Shown here: in pieces, positions 24,117-32,194 of the stretch
Layout of the letters: every line of letters begins with the position of its first letter
Position numbering within the stretch: the first letter of the stretch is position 1
Source: Lachnospiraceae bacterium
GTDB taxonomy: Bacteria; Bacillota; Clostridia; Lachnospirales; Lachnospiraceae
Assembly: GCA_015057585.1 (NCBI GenBank)
Contig: SVEF01000016.1
Span: 19,707-83,706, forward strand
Length of the DNA: 64,000 nucleotides
Reading direction: 5' to 3'
Notes under the pieces: generated by a model
What the model saw: the letters and a program-made list of their open reading frames with translations, nothing else
What the model was told of the DNA's origin: nothing
Databases searched by the model: none
Made by a program: the position numbers and the translations under genes

Positions 24117-25442
24117 CTACTCTTCCTCTTTAAACGCTTCCTGCACCGCATAGTAAGCAGGCTTCGGATTACCGTTTAAATCAATGAGCCCCCAGCCCGT
24201 CTCGACCGGACAATCCGACTGTCCACAGATATAGCAGGCATCACTGTCGCTGTAGCAATACACAATCGCACCGCATAAGAAGTCCAGTTTCTTAAGTCTT
24301 GCAATCGTGTCCGTAAAAAATCTCGCCTGGTCCTCTATTGTGTGACGGTACTTGTTTAACTGATAACCGCCCTGCAGTTCCCGGTATAAATGGCTTGCAA
24401 GTTCCGTATCAAACAGTTTGCTTGCCAGTTCCTCCTCCGAATGGTATTCGAGTCCCAGCATATGCTCCTTAAAATCCTCCGGCAGATTATTAATTAGTGT
24501 CATAATGTCTGCCCTTGCCGCCTCCTCACTGTCAAAGCCATAGGACTTCAAGATTTCTGCCTTCTGCTCCTCAGTCTTAATATCACCATAACCGATATAG
24601 CCAAACTCATTCAACATCACCGGCTTTCCGGTATAATTCCATATGTAACGTAAAATCAAATCATAAATCCAGATTTCCTTGAACATATTTTCAAAACATC
24701 CAAGGTACAAATCCAGCGCTACGTAATCACAGTACTCCAGATACGGTTGCATTTTTTCGCAGAAGCTATAAAGCGTAAAGCCGGCAAGGTTAAAGCCCAC
24801 TACGATATCGCCCTTGACCTCCTGCATTGCCTCTAACTGGATACCGATGTAATATGCAGCTTCATCCAGTGTCAAAGGAAGGGTAAAATGCTCAATTCCC
24901 ATCTCATTTGTAATCTGGAACGCCGCAACAATGCCCTGCAAATCCTGTGCAATAAAACGTGCATATTCCTGAATCTTTTCTTTGTTCACCGGGTCTCTCG
25001 GATCGAGTCCTGCTTCTATGTACACCTGCGGATACTGCGTTACGCACATGACCTTCATTCCCTGATCCGCATAGCCCTTTGCGCGTGCCTTAAACGACAG
25101 ATATCCCGGTGTCAGTTCGCCGTTTTTATCATACGGGAGCGAGGTCAAATCAAAACGTACCCATTCAATATTGGCTTCCTTAATCTGCTCATAGTCCTCA
25201 TTCGGATGGCAGACACCTCGGATAAAACCGCCTGTTTTCTCAAGAAACTCATCTACTTCTTTATTACTCTCTTTCTTAAAAAAAGACGATATGGCATTCA
25301 CCGCCACATAACGGTATCCACCGCCATCCAGACTCGGAAGCACTGCGTTCCACACATAAATCACCGCCGCCACGATCACTGCCAAAAATGCAAGCACTCC
25401 GATTCCAATCCACCTTTTTACCGTTTTCTTTGCCTTTTTCAT
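24117..25442 (-). CDS. Membrane-anchored glycoside-hydrolase-like TIM-barrel protein
   Basis: A 441-aa protein with a single N-terminal membrane anchor (residues about 10-32) and an extracytoplasmic barrel. The clan GH-A style acid/base and nucleophile glutamates appear as AAFQITNEMGIEHF and PVMLNEFGYIGYG, one on strand 4 and one on strand 7 by spacing. YVALDLYLGCF lies between them. The C-terminal CGQSDCPVETGWGLIDLNGNPKPAYYAV also fits a glycosidase. I cannot assign a GH family. It is followed by DUF2809, and preceded by a YdcF-type gene; all are co-directional and close. Confidence 0.75.
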   Translation of the reverse strand: MKKAKKTVKRWIGIGVLAFLAVIVAAVIYVWNAVLPSLDGGGYRYVAVNAISSFFKKESNKEVDEFLEKTGGFIRGVCHPNEDYEQIKEANIEWVRFDLTSLPYDKNGELTPGYLSFKARAKGYADQGMKVMCVTQYPQVYIEAGLDPRDPVNKEKIQEYARFIAQDLQGIVAAFQITNEMGIEHFTLPLTLDEAAYYIGIQLEAMQEVKGDIVVGFNLAGFTLYSFCEKMQPYLEYCDYVALDLYLGCFENMFKEIWIYDLILRYIWNYTGKPVMLNEFGYIGYGDIKTEEQKAEILKSYGFDSEEAARADIMTLINNLPEDFKEHMLGLEYHSEEELASKLFDTELASHLYRELQGGYQLNKYRHTIEDQARFFTDTIARLKKLDFLCGAIVYCYSDSDACYICGQSDCPVETGWGLIDLNGNPKPAYYAVQEAFKEEE

Positions 25443-25468
25443 CTTTTCTTCTCCTTAAACTTTCTGAT

Positions 25469-26299
25469 TTATTCTAAAACCCAGAGTTCCAATATCGCAT
25501 ACAATTCTCTCACATAATACGTCGGAAACAGCCAGAGTGCCGTCCTGCCGGAAACTGCACCGTATTCCATGCCAAGACTCTTTGCAATCTGTCCCGCACG
25601 ATACGCATGAAACTCATTTGTTACAATAGTAATCGCCGGATGCAGCCCCTGCTCTTCTATCAACTTCTTCGAATACGTCAGATTCTCCCGCGTATCCGTC
25701 GACTTATCTTCCTTATATAATCTTGCAGGGTCAATGCCCTTTGCCACCAGATAACGGTACATGCATTCCGCTTCACTGATGCTCTCGCCCGGTCCCTTCC
25801 CGCCGGACAGCACACACATAGCATCCTCATGCTCCGTCAGATACTCATACGCAGCTTCCAATCTCTCAATTAACATCAGGCTCGCCCGCTCACCGTACAC
25901 TCTGCAGCCAAGCACAACTACCGTCGCACCTTCCTCTGACTTTTTATTTGCCGCGACTGCCATGCAGGTCGATTCGATTACAACCAGTACCGCAATCAGA
26001 CCAATCAGACCAAACACACCACGTGCCAACCATTTTTTCACTCTATGTCTGCTCCACTCTGCCAGTATTTTATGCACTCCCGGCATCCACACAGCGTATG
26101 CTGCCAACAGCACCGCCACAACCAGACCGGTCAGGTTTCCGATACTCAAACTGACCGCCAGACAAAGCGGCAGCAAAAACCAGATAACGGCAATTACCGC
26201 AACAGTAAACAGGGCAATTCGGATGCCCCTCTCCATTTTAATTTTTTTTGGCACATTACCTGCCTGACTTCCTTTGCGCATTTTTCTTTCTTGTTTCAC
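25469..26299 (-). CDS. YdcF/SanA/ElyC-type DUF218 membrane protein
   Basis: I favour a GTG start at 26297-26299, which follows CAGGAG by nine bases; ATG at 26279-26281 is an alternative. The protein (about 276 aa) has two to three N-terminal membrane spans and a C-terminal DUF218 domain: VVVLGCRVYGERASLMLIERLEAA, CVLSGGKGPGESISEAECM, DKSTDTRENLTYSKKLI and IVTNEFHAYRAGQIAKSLGM. DUF218 proteins act in envelope integrity or polyprenyl carrier metabolism. Gene order suggests an envelope-related operon with the GH-like protein. Confidence 0.85.
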   Translation of the reverse strand: MKQERKMRKGSQAGNVPKKIKMERGIRIALFTVAVIAVIWFLLPLCLAVSLSIGNLTGLVVAVLLAAYAVWMPGVHKILAEWSRHRVKKWLARGVFGLIGLIAVLVVIESTCMAVAANKKSEEGATVVVLGCRVYGERASLMLIERLEAAYEYLTEHEDAMCVLSGGKGPGESISEAECMYRYLVAKGIDPARLYKEDKSTDTRENLTYSKKLIEEQGLHPAITIVTNEFHAYRAGQIAKSLGMEYGAVSGRTALWLFPTYYVRELYAILELWVLE

Positions 26300-26474
26300 T
26301 CTCTTATTCTCCTGTCTTTTTATACGCACCGCGTGCGCATCCCCCTTCTGACTATTTTACTACATTCCCCTCCCTTTTTAAAGATTTTTTCGTTTTCGCG
26401 TGATATAATCAAAATAAAAATGAACCTTTCGTCACCCGGCGGAGTATCTGTTAATGAAAGGAGGGCACAAAAGG

Positions 26475-26972
26475 ATGATAAATCAATATATCCGCGACTA
26501 CGGGAAGCGTCTGTACGGGCTATGCACGGTCCTTTGTGCCAACTCCCATGAAGCAGAGGATTTGTATCAGGAAACTTGGTTAAAGGTCGTCAAATACATT
26601 GACCGCTTTGACAAGACAAAAGACTTTGAACCGTGGCTCACAAAAATTTGCGTCAACACGTACCGGAGCACCTTAAGAAGAGTTGCAAGAAGTCCGGTCC
26701 TTAACTCCTTTGCAACCACAGAGGAAAAGGAAAACCTGTTAAATTCCGTTCCGGCCCCGGAGCACACCGATTACTCCGATTTATATGCGGCTATCGCCCG
26801 GCTTCCGGAAAAACTCCGTATCACCGTGATTTTATTTTACTTTAAAGATATGGAAATCAATGCGGTCTCCGATGCCCTCGGCATTCCGCCGGGCACGGTA
26901 AAATCAAGGCTGAACAAAGCAAGAACTAAATTAAAGGAGGTGCTGACAGATGAGACAGATTTACAATTTTGA
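26475..26972 (+). CDS. RNA polymerase ECF sigma factor
   Basis: The start MINQYIRDYGKRLYGLC follows AAAGGAGGG by about ten bases. The 165-aa protein has sigma-2 (ANSHEAEDLYQETWLKVVKY, FEPWLTKICVNTYRSTLRR) and sigma-4 with helix-turn-helix (RITVILFYFKDMEINAVSDALGIPPGTVKSRLNKARTKLKEVL). It would direct RNA polymerase to a small regulon. It overlaps the next gene by 23 bases, typical of sigma/anti-sigma pairs. Confidence 0.93.
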   Translation: MINQYIRDYGKRLYGLCTVLCANSHEAEDLYQETWLKVVKYIDRFDKTKDFEPWLTKICVNTYRSTLRRVARSPVLNSFATTEEKENLLNSVPAPEHTDYSDLYAAIARLPEKLRITVILFYFKDMEINAVSDALGIPPGTVKSRLNKARTKLKEVLTDETDLQF

Positions 26973-27240
26973 GCAAACGAATCCGCCCGTATTAAACGAA
27001 TCCATGCTCCGGGCAGAGCTTGAAAAAAGGAAATTAAAAAAGCAAACGACACTGATTGCCATCTGCGGCATTCTTTCCATGCTGTTACTTTTGGTGTTTG
27101 CCGTTCTTCTCACGGAAACACAGCCACTGCTTGCGACCTTATGCATGGCATACGTTATCATTTCCCTGACCGGCAGCGTAGTGCTTGCCATCTTAATGCA
27201 CTCCGGTCACGGCAGACTGATACAACAAAACGCTGCCTGA
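26950..27240 (+). CDS. Small two-TM protein, probable anti-sigma factor partner
   Basis: A 96-aa protein with a short cytoplasmic N-terminus (MRQIYNFEQTNPPVLNESMLRAELEKRKLKKQ) and two hydrophobic segments (about 35-55, 60-82). Its AAAGGAGGTG site lies inside the sigma gene and its start overlaps it, so it is co-translated. No zinc-binding HxxxCxxC anti-sigma motif is present, so the assignment is from position and topology only. Confidence 0.7.
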   Translation: MRQIYNFEQTNPPVLNESMLRAELEKRKLKKQTTLIAICGILSMLLLLVFAVLLTETQPLLATLCMAYVIISLTGSVVLAILMHSGHGRLIQQNAA

Positions 27241-27297
27241 TTACGGGCAATTATGTCAATACAGACAATGCTATCATATTTTTAGGAGGATTTTATT

Positions 27298-28317
27298 ATG
27301 GGAATGGTAGTTTCTTTGGCTTTTATTCCAATCTTTTTATTGTCTCTCGCACTCCCGATTTTTATCGGAGTGTATGTTTACCGTGACGCCAACAAACGCG
27401 GCATGAACGGAGTCCTTTGGATGCTTGTTGCTATTCTGGCACCGACCTTTATCGGACTCATTATCTACCTGCTTGTCCGTAGCAATTATTCCGACATGAA
27501 TTGCCCAGCGTGCGGTACCCGTGTCACCGAAACCTATATGGTATGTCCAAACTGCGGCACAAAGCTTCGTCCGACGTGCCCGAGCTGTGCCACACCGGTC
27601 CAGCCGGAATGGAAGGTCTGCCCACAGTGTGCAGAACCGCTTCCGACCACCTATACTAACGTAACCAGCCCGGAAAGACCGAAGGACAACACCTTGTTTA
27701 AAATACTGATTGCGGTTCTTTTGGTTCCGGTTCTGTTGGTGATTTTGATTATCGCTTTAATGGCAGGACGTCTGTCTTTCTCCGGCAGTTCACGCTACGA
27801 AGGCTATGGTACTCACAGCATGCCATTTTATGAATTTGAGGATGAATTTGTCAGTGATGACGTCAAAAACTGGCTGGAAGACTGCAGAGCCATGTCCTCC
27901 AGGGAAGATGTCTGCGCTGTTCTCCGCTATGTTTCTGAGACCACAGACCATGCCCATGTCGAATATCTTGTTTATATTCCGGGAGCAGGACCTGCGGATG
28001 ATATCCGTCTGGACACAGAAAACCATCTGTTCCGTGAGGATGTGTTTACCATCGGTGTTGTATCTCCTATGCATGAAGGCTTTGACAATCTGGCGGAATT
28101 AGAAGAGCATAAAAAATATGACCCATACTATGATTTTGTCCCTTATATTTATCACATCACCTATGACTCTTCCAAAATGCCGCCATCTCAGTTGGAAGTT
28201 GAACATTGGGGTGATGAACGGACAGAATATATCACTGATACCCTGCTTCCTTTTTACAGTGAAGAGCAAAAAGACCTCTACTACGAAGAAATGCAAAGAG
28301 TAGAACCTGTTGCATAG
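27298..28317 (+). CDS. Zinc-ribbon membrane protein
   Basis: A 339-aa protein. N-terminal: two hydrophobic spans with the PLDc_N-like sequence YRDANKRGMNGVLWMLVAILAPTFIGLIIYLLVRSN. Residues about 65-120 hold double zinc ribbons (MNCPACGTR, MVCPNCGTK, PTCPSCATP, KVCPQCAEP). A third span follows at about 142-162. The extracytoplasmic C-terminal half (FEFEDEFVSDDVKNWL...) is unlike anything I recognise. It lies 57 bp after the anti-sigma-like gene, on the same strand, and may belong to its regulon. Confidence 0.8.
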   Translation: MGMVVSLAFIPIFLLSLALPIFIGVYVYRDANKRGMNGVLWMLVAILAPTFIGLIIYLLVRSNYSDMNCPACGTRVTETYMVCPNCGTKLRPTCPSCATPVQPEWKVCPQCAEPLPTTYTNVTSPERPKDNTLFKILIAVLLVPVLLVILIIALMAGRLSFSGSSRYEGYGTHSMPFYEFEDEFVSDDVKNWLEDCRAMSSREDVCAVLRYVSETTDHAHVEYLVYIPGAGPADDIRLDTENHLFREDVFTIGVVSPMHEGFDNLAELEEHKKYDPYYDFVPYIYHITYDSSKMPPSQLEVEHWGDERTEYITDTLLPFYSEEQKDLYYEEMQRVEPVA

Positions 28318-28327
28318 CAAACAAAAC

Positions 28328-28390
28328 ATCCCCGGCAATCAGTATGGATTCTCCAATCAATCCTTACTGATTTTCCGGGGATTTGCTTTT
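28328..28390. terminator. Long bidirectional terminator
   Basis: ATCCCCGG (28328-28335) pairs with CCGGGGAT (28375-28382); AATCAGTA pairs with TACTGATT inside it; GGATT pairs with AATCC at the tip. It separates the convergent zinc-ribbon and GNAT genes. Confidence 0.85.
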
Positions 28391-28859
28391 ACAATATTTT
28401 CTCCATGCCAATCTTTTGCGGCACCAGGCCGCAGGCCTCATAAAATTTCATGGCACCTTCATTCAGTGTCCACACATTCAAAGTCACATTATAAAATTTC
28501 TGCTCTCTTGCGTAAGCAACTACATACTCATACAGCTGTTTTCCGATATGCCGGCCACGTAAGGCTTCGTCCACGCATAAATCATCAATGTAAAGTGTCC
28601 GGATATCTGTCAGAATCTCATTGTCCACGTGCTGCTGCATGACGCAAAAAGCATAGCCAAGCACTTCTTCTTTCTCATCCACTGCCACGAAAATCGGCTT
28701 CGAATCATCTGAAATCAATTCTTCCAGCTGCGCATCCGTATATTTTTTCGCATTTGCCTTAAACAGGTCCGGCCTGCCGTTATGATGCACCATTAAAACC
28801 TGTCTCAAAAGCCGGTTAATGCCGGCCATATCTTTCTTTTCTGCCCTGCGGATTCTCAT
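28389..28859 (-). CDS. GNAT family N-acetyltransferase
   Basis: A 156-aa acetyltransferase with IRRAEKKDMAGINRLLRQV at the N-terminus, DDLCVDEALRGRHIGKQLYEYVVAYAREQ (acetyl-CoA motif, R-x-x-x-I-G) and NEGAMKFYEACGLVPQKIGMEKIL at the end, the usual GNAT layout. Its start codon overlaps the MarR stop by four bases (ATGA), so both are in one operon. The substrate is not evident. Confidence 0.92.
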   Translation of the reverse strand: MRIRRAEKKDMAGINRLLRQVLMVHHNGRPDLFKANAKKYTDAQLEELISDDSKPIFVAVDEKEEVLGYAFCVMQQHVDNEILTDIRTLYIDDLCVDEALRGRHIGKQLYEYVVAYAREQKFYNVTLNVWTLNEGAMKFYEACGLVPQKIGMEKIL

Positions 28860-29305
28860 TCTGTCTTTTCTCCATTCTGTCCGTCCAATATCTTATGCAG
28901 TAATCCGTATAACTGCATGGCCTCCTCCGGAGTAAGTTTCACACAGGTTCCGATCTGTGCCGGCACATAAAGCGCAGCTTCCCTTAACTCTTGCCCAAAC
29001 GGAGTTACGGTTACTTCCAAAACACGTTCATCCTCCTTCGAACGGGTTCTCCGAATGTATCCCTTCTGCTCCAGTTTCTTTAATACCGGTGTCAACGTAC
29101 CGGAATCCAGGTAAAGCCGTTCTCCCAATTCTTTTACACTGACCCTGTTTAATTCCCACAATACCATCATCGTGATGTACTGTGTATACGTCAAATCCAG
29201 TTCATCCAAAAACGGCTTATACATCCGTACAACTTCCTTGGAACAGGCGTATAACGGGAAGCAAAGCTGATTGCTGAGTTTTAATGCTTCATATTTATTT
29301 TCCAT
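28856..29305 (-). CDS. MarR family regulator, OhrR/peroxide-sensor-like
   Basis: The start MENKYEALKLSNQLCFPLYA is preceded by GGAGAG. The 149-aa protein has the winged helix of MarR (VKELGERLYLDSGTLTPVLKKLEQKGYIRR, then SKEDERVLEVTVTPFGQE). The N-terminal NQLCFPLYACSKEV places a cysteine at the site where OhrR senses organic peroxide. Matching palindromes occur in its own promoter (29325-29336) and in the glutathione peroxidase promoter (29929-29973), so it probably represses both and releases them on oxidation. Confidence 0.92.
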   Translation of the reverse strand: MENKYEALKLSNQLCFPLYACSKEVVRMYKPFLDELDLTYTQYITMMVLWELNRVSVKELGERLYLDSGTLTPVLKKLEQKGYIRRTRSKEDERVLEVTVTPFGQELREAALYVPAQIGTCVKLTPEEAMQLYGLLHKILDGQNGEKTE

Positions 29306-29324
29306 GAGAAATCTCTCCTCTCCG

Positions 29325-29368
29325 ATTGCATGCAATTAAATTGTAACACTTCCCGCTTTTCTTTGCAA
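29325..29368 (-). promoter_or_regulatory. MarR gene promoter with palindromic operator
   Basis: Minus-strand TTGCAA (29363-29368) and TACAAT (29340-29345) are 17 bases apart. Immediately after the -10 box, ATTGCATGCAAT (29325-29336) is a perfect 12-bp palindrome matching the sites before the peroxidase gene. Confidence 0.8.
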
Positions 29369-29422
29369 CCTGTCCTTCGGCTTATTTTCGACTCTTATTA
29401 TTCTTCTCACTGCCATCGCCGA

Positions 29423-29896
29423 CTACAGAAGTTTCTTCACTGCTTCCTCCATGCTCTCCGGCGTCGCCGTTGGTGCAAAGCGCTCTACCACATTGCCTTC
29501 CCGGTCTACTAAAAACTTTGTAAAATTCCATTTAATCTTCTTTCCGAACATGCCACCCTTTTGCGACTTCAAATACGTATAAAGCGGTTCCTCATTCGCA
29601 CCGTTTACTTCAATCTTATGAAATTGCGGAAATGTAATACCGTAACGTCCGGTACAAAAACTTGCGATTTCCTCATCCTCGCCCGGTGCCTGATTTCCAA
29701 ACTGGTTACAAGGGAAATCAAGACTCTCCAGACCCTGTCCCTGATACTTCTCATACAGATCCTGCAATCCGTCATACTGCGGAGTAAAGCCACAGCCTGT
29801 TGCCGTGTTCACAATTAACAAAACCTTTCCCTGATACTCAGCCATACTCTTTTTTTCACCATTCATCATTCTTACTTCGTACTTGTAAATGCTCAT
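29423..29896 (-). CDS. Glutathione-peroxidase family thiol peroxidase
   Basis: A 157-aa peroxidase of the small non-selenium type. The catalytic segment is LLIVNTATGCGFTPQYDGLQ with a cysteine at the peroxidatic site, then FPCNQFGNQAPGEDEEI (Gln of the tetrad) and KIKWNFTKFLVDREGNVVERF (Trp and Asn of the tetrad). In bacteria such enzymes usually use thioredoxin to reduce lipid or organic peroxides. The start follows AAAGGAGAG. Two operator-like palindromes overlap its promoter, linking it to the adjacent MarR. Confidence 0.93.
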   Translation of the reverse strand: MSIYKYEVRMMNGEKKSMAEYQGKVLLIVNTATGCGFTPQYDGLQDLYEKYQGQGLESLDFPCNQFGNQAPGEDEEIASFCTGRYGITFPQFHKIEVNGANEEPLYTYLKSQKGGMFGKKIKWNFTKFLVDREGNVVERFAPTATPESMEEAVKKLL

Positions 29897-29928
29897 CTTT
29901 TTCTCTCCTTTTTTAATTGTTTTAAATT

Positions 29929-29988
29929 AGATTGTGTACAATCTTTTGTTGTGTTTTAGATTGTATACAATTTAATTTTATTTGTCAA
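29929..29988 (-). promoter_or_regulatory. Peroxidase promoter with two MarR-type operators
   Basis: Minus-strand TTGACA (29983-29988) and TACAAT (29960-29965) are 17 bases apart. The -10 box lies inside the perfect palindrome ATTGTATACAAT (29960-29971). A second site, AGATTGTGTACAATCT (29929-29944), lies just downstream of the -10 box, 29 bp from the first start-to-start. Repressor binding would cover the promoter. Confidence 0.85.
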
Positions 29989-30010
29989 TACCTAATTTGA
30001 AAATTTTTTT

Positions 30011-30063
30011 GAGCCGTATCACATCGTCCTATCGCTTCGCGACAGGACGATGTGGCGGGGCTC
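30011..30063. repeat. Hairpin beside the giant inverted repeat
   Basis: CACATCGTCCT (30020-30030) pairs with AGGACGATGTG (30044-30054), TCGC/GCGA extends it inward, and GAGCC (30011-30015) pairs with GGCTC (30059-30063) outside. No T-tract follows on either strand in the right place for a terminator. It abuts the giant hairpin and may be part of the same structure. Confidence 0.7.
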
Positions 30064-30521
30064 GGGAATGGCTTTTGCGGGGGGCTTTACGGGCGGGATG
30101 ATCGATGTTTGAAAAACATGCAGGGATATACCGCAGGACTCCGTTTTTTCGTTCCGTAGAGAAGGTAGGAATAAGAGAGTGCGTAGCCGACTGTTTGATG
30201 CGGTCGGGTAATAAAAGAAACAACAAAGAGGATGTTACGAAAAGCGTCCATAGGACGCGGTTTTAGAAAAGGCGGTAAGCGCTCTCGGAAAACTCGTTTT
30301 CCAGAGACGCTCATCGCCTTTTCGTAAAAGTGCTCCGCACTTTATTCGTAACATCCTCTTATTGAATTTATATTTCCCGACCGCAAGTTTCGGGACGCAC
30401 TCTCTTGTTTATGACTACCGCTAAGGAACAGAAAAAACGGCAAGTCCTGCGAGTATGTCAGCTGCCTTTTTCAAACATCGACCATCCGGCTCTTATAAGC
30501 CTCCCTGTGAAAGCCATTCCC
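30064..30521. repeat. Giant imperfect hairpin / inverted duplication, 458 bp
   Basis: Two arms (30064-30292 and 30297-30521) face each other around a CTCG tip. Perfectly pairing segments, outside to inside: 30064-30075 with 30510-30521 (12 bp); 30102-30116 with 30467-30481 (15 bp); 30132-30140 with 30443-30451; 30173-30184 with 30395-30406 (12 bp); 30200-30208 with 30376-30384; 30227-30240 with 30346-30359 (14 bp); 30267-30274 with 30315-30322; 30287-30292 with 30297-30302. Side stem-loops occur at 30244-30258 and 30327-30343. The outermost right arm includes the last codons of the HAD gene. No coding potential was found in the 30000-30492 gap. Confidence 0.85.
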
Positions 30522-31152
30522 TCACTTCAAACAAGTCTTTATCCACCCGTCCGGCAAGCATCCGCATTTCTTCATCCGGCGCTACCATGTCCGGCACCAT
30601 CACCGGAAACATGCCTGCACGATGCGCCGCGCGGATTCCGTTAAAGGAATCCTCTATCGCGATTGCCTCCTTAGGCGCAACCGAAAGTGCTTCGCACGCC
30701 TTTAAAAAAATTTCCGGATTCGGCTTACTGACTGTTACCATATCTCCGCAGGTCAGAGTTTGAAAATACGGCAAAATTCCCGCATCACGGAGTTCCTGGT
30801 GCACCACCTCATAACGTGTAGAAGACGCAAGCCCCACCCGATATCCGTGCTCCTTTAAAAACTCCAGAAGTTCCACTACGCCCGGCTTCATCGGCAATCT
30901 GCCGTCATCGTATCTGGAATGATATAAAAAAGACGCTTCTGTCCGGAACCGATCATACGGAAATTCAGGTCCGTAATACTTCATCGTAATTTCCTTGGAC
31001 TGTGCCAGATTTACACCGATGCATTGGTAATACACCTTATCCATGTCCTTGATGCCCATTTTCTCCGCAACCTCCGTCCAGCATTTCAAAACCAGACGCT
31101 CCGAATCAAAAATCACACCATCCATATCAAATACGACTGCCTTGTAGTTCAT
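30493..31152 (-). CDS. HAD superfamily phosphatase (beta-phosphoglucomutase-like)
   Basis: A 219-aa HAD hydrolase. Motif I is FDMDGVIFDSE (nucleophile Asp), motif II VGLASSTRYE, the Lys of motif III in SKPNPEIFLKA, and motif IV AIEDSFNGIRAAHRAG. A helical cap lies between motifs I and II. The phosphate ester substrate is unknown; sugar phosphates are usual. The last ten codons are part of the giant hairpin. A homologue sits at 45958-46605. It follows the DegV gene by 18 bp. Confidence 0.92.
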   Translation of the reverse strand: MNYKAVVFDMDGVIFDSERLVLKCWTEVAEKMGIKDMDKVYYQCIGVNLAQSKEITMKYYGPEFPYDRFRTEASFLYHSRYDDGRLPMKPGVVELLEFLKEHGYRVGLASSTRYEVVHQELRDAGILPYFQTLTCGDMVTVSKPNPEIFLKACEALSVAPKEAIAIEDSFNGIRAAHRAGMFPVMVPDMVAPDEEMRMLAGRVDKDLFEVREWLSQGGL

Positions 31153-31170
31153 CCCTGCATCCTCTTTTCT

Positions 31171-31995
31171 TTATTCCTTACTTACAAAGATGAATCCAAA
31201 CGCCCCCGGTCCCCAGTGGCAGGCAATTGCCGGGTCAAGGTTGTCAAACACGCGCATATACGGTTTCCATTCCTCTCCCGCCATTTCGATAACCTTATCC
31301 AGATTCTCTCTTGTGTAAGTGTACGAGGCAATGATACCATATTCCTTATCACAATTCAATTCTGTCGGTGCATCTGCCAACATCTGCATTGCCTGCTTTA
31401 ATCCACGCTTTTTTGCAAGCACATCCACCTTACCGTCTGTAAATCCGATGACTGGCTTAATGGAAAGCAGACTGCCGAGCATCCAGCCCGCCTTCGACAG
31501 ACGTCCGCCACGCAGCAGATAATCCAAAGTTTCCGGAATTGCCATCGTCTTAATCCGCGGAATCAGTGCTTTTACCTTTGCTTCCACAAAATCCAGCGAC
31601 TCATCCTTATACTTCATTGCCTCTTCTAACAACAGTCTCATCCCTCCAACCGCCATTTTGCAGTCGATTACTCTCACCTTGGGATTATCCGCAAACAGCA
31701 TACACATCGTATTGTAAGTACCGGAAATTTCAGAAGAAATCGTGAAAATCATCACATCCTCTCCGGCCTGTGTATATCCGTTGACCAGATCCTGTGTCTC
31801 CTCGAGCGGCGGAAGCGAAGTCTTCGGAAACTTCTTCTCCTCAATTAGTTTGTGATAAAACTCTTCCATCGACAAATCAATTCCGTCCAGATACTCTTTA
31901 TCATCAAACAGCAGCTTCAGCGGCAGAATATCCACACCGTACTGTGCTTTCTCCTCCTGCTTGATACTGCTTCCCGAATCCAAAATAAAACGCAT
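31171..31995 (-). CDS. DegV family fatty-acid-binding protein
   Basis: The start MRFILDSGSSIKQEEKAQYG follows GGAGG at about eight bases. The 274-aa protein has the DegV hallmarks: N-terminal DSGSS, TSLPPLEETQDLVNGY (the T-S-x-P lipid-headgroup loop), FTISSEISGTYNTM, and ETLDYLLRGGRLSKAGWMLGSLLSIKPVI. DegV/FakB proteins present fatty acids to the FakA kinase; no fakA is in the window. Its promoter at 32071-32099 carries an inverted repeat. Confidence 0.93.
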   Translation of the reverse strand: MRFILDSGSSIKQEEKAQYGVDILPLKLLFDDKEYLDGIDLSMEEFYHKLIEEKKFPKTSLPPLEETQDLVNGYTQAGEDVMIFTISSEISGTYNTMCMLFADNPKVRVIDCKMAVGGMRLLLEEAMKYKDESLDFVEAKVKALIPRIKTMAIPETLDYLLRGGRLSKAGWMLGSLLSIKPVIGFTDGKVDVLAKKRGLKQAMQMLADAPTELNCDKEYGIIASYTYTRENLDKVIEMAGEEWKPYMRVFDNLDPAIACHWGPGAFGFIFVSKE

Positions 31996-32064
31996 GAAAC
32001 TATCCTCCATTTTCCCATTTGACTATTCTTTCCTTTTGTGGTAATTTGTTTCCAAACGACCGAC

Positions 32065-32099
32065 GTTACAAGTGTAACACCGTAATTTTCCAAGGTCAA
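32065..32099 (-). promoter_or_regulatory. DegV gene promoter with overlapping inverted repeat
   Basis: Minus-strand TTGACC (32094-32099) and TACACT (32071-32076) are 17 bases apart. GTTACA-AG-TGTAAC (32065-32078) is an inverted repeat that covers the -10 box. The divergent TetR protein at 32195 is the natural candidate to bind it; a further TTGTAACACC half-site lies closer to that gene. Confidence 0.7.
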
Positions 32100-32194
32100 C
32101 CAATCACCCCTCGGACTGAACAAAACAGGGCAATTTGTAACACCCTTTCAAGTATCGTCCAAAATAAAACCGACTATACAAGGAGCATACACCT

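Noticed and set aside
30011..30063. Terminator of the HAD/DegV operon
   Set aside because: On the strand of those genes the hairpin is followed by an A-tract, not a T-tract.
30064..30521. OLE, ROOL or GOLLD RNA
   Set aside because: I could not recall a matching consensus, and no OLE-associated protein gene is nearby. The arm symmetry also fits a simple inverted duplication, so no family name is given.
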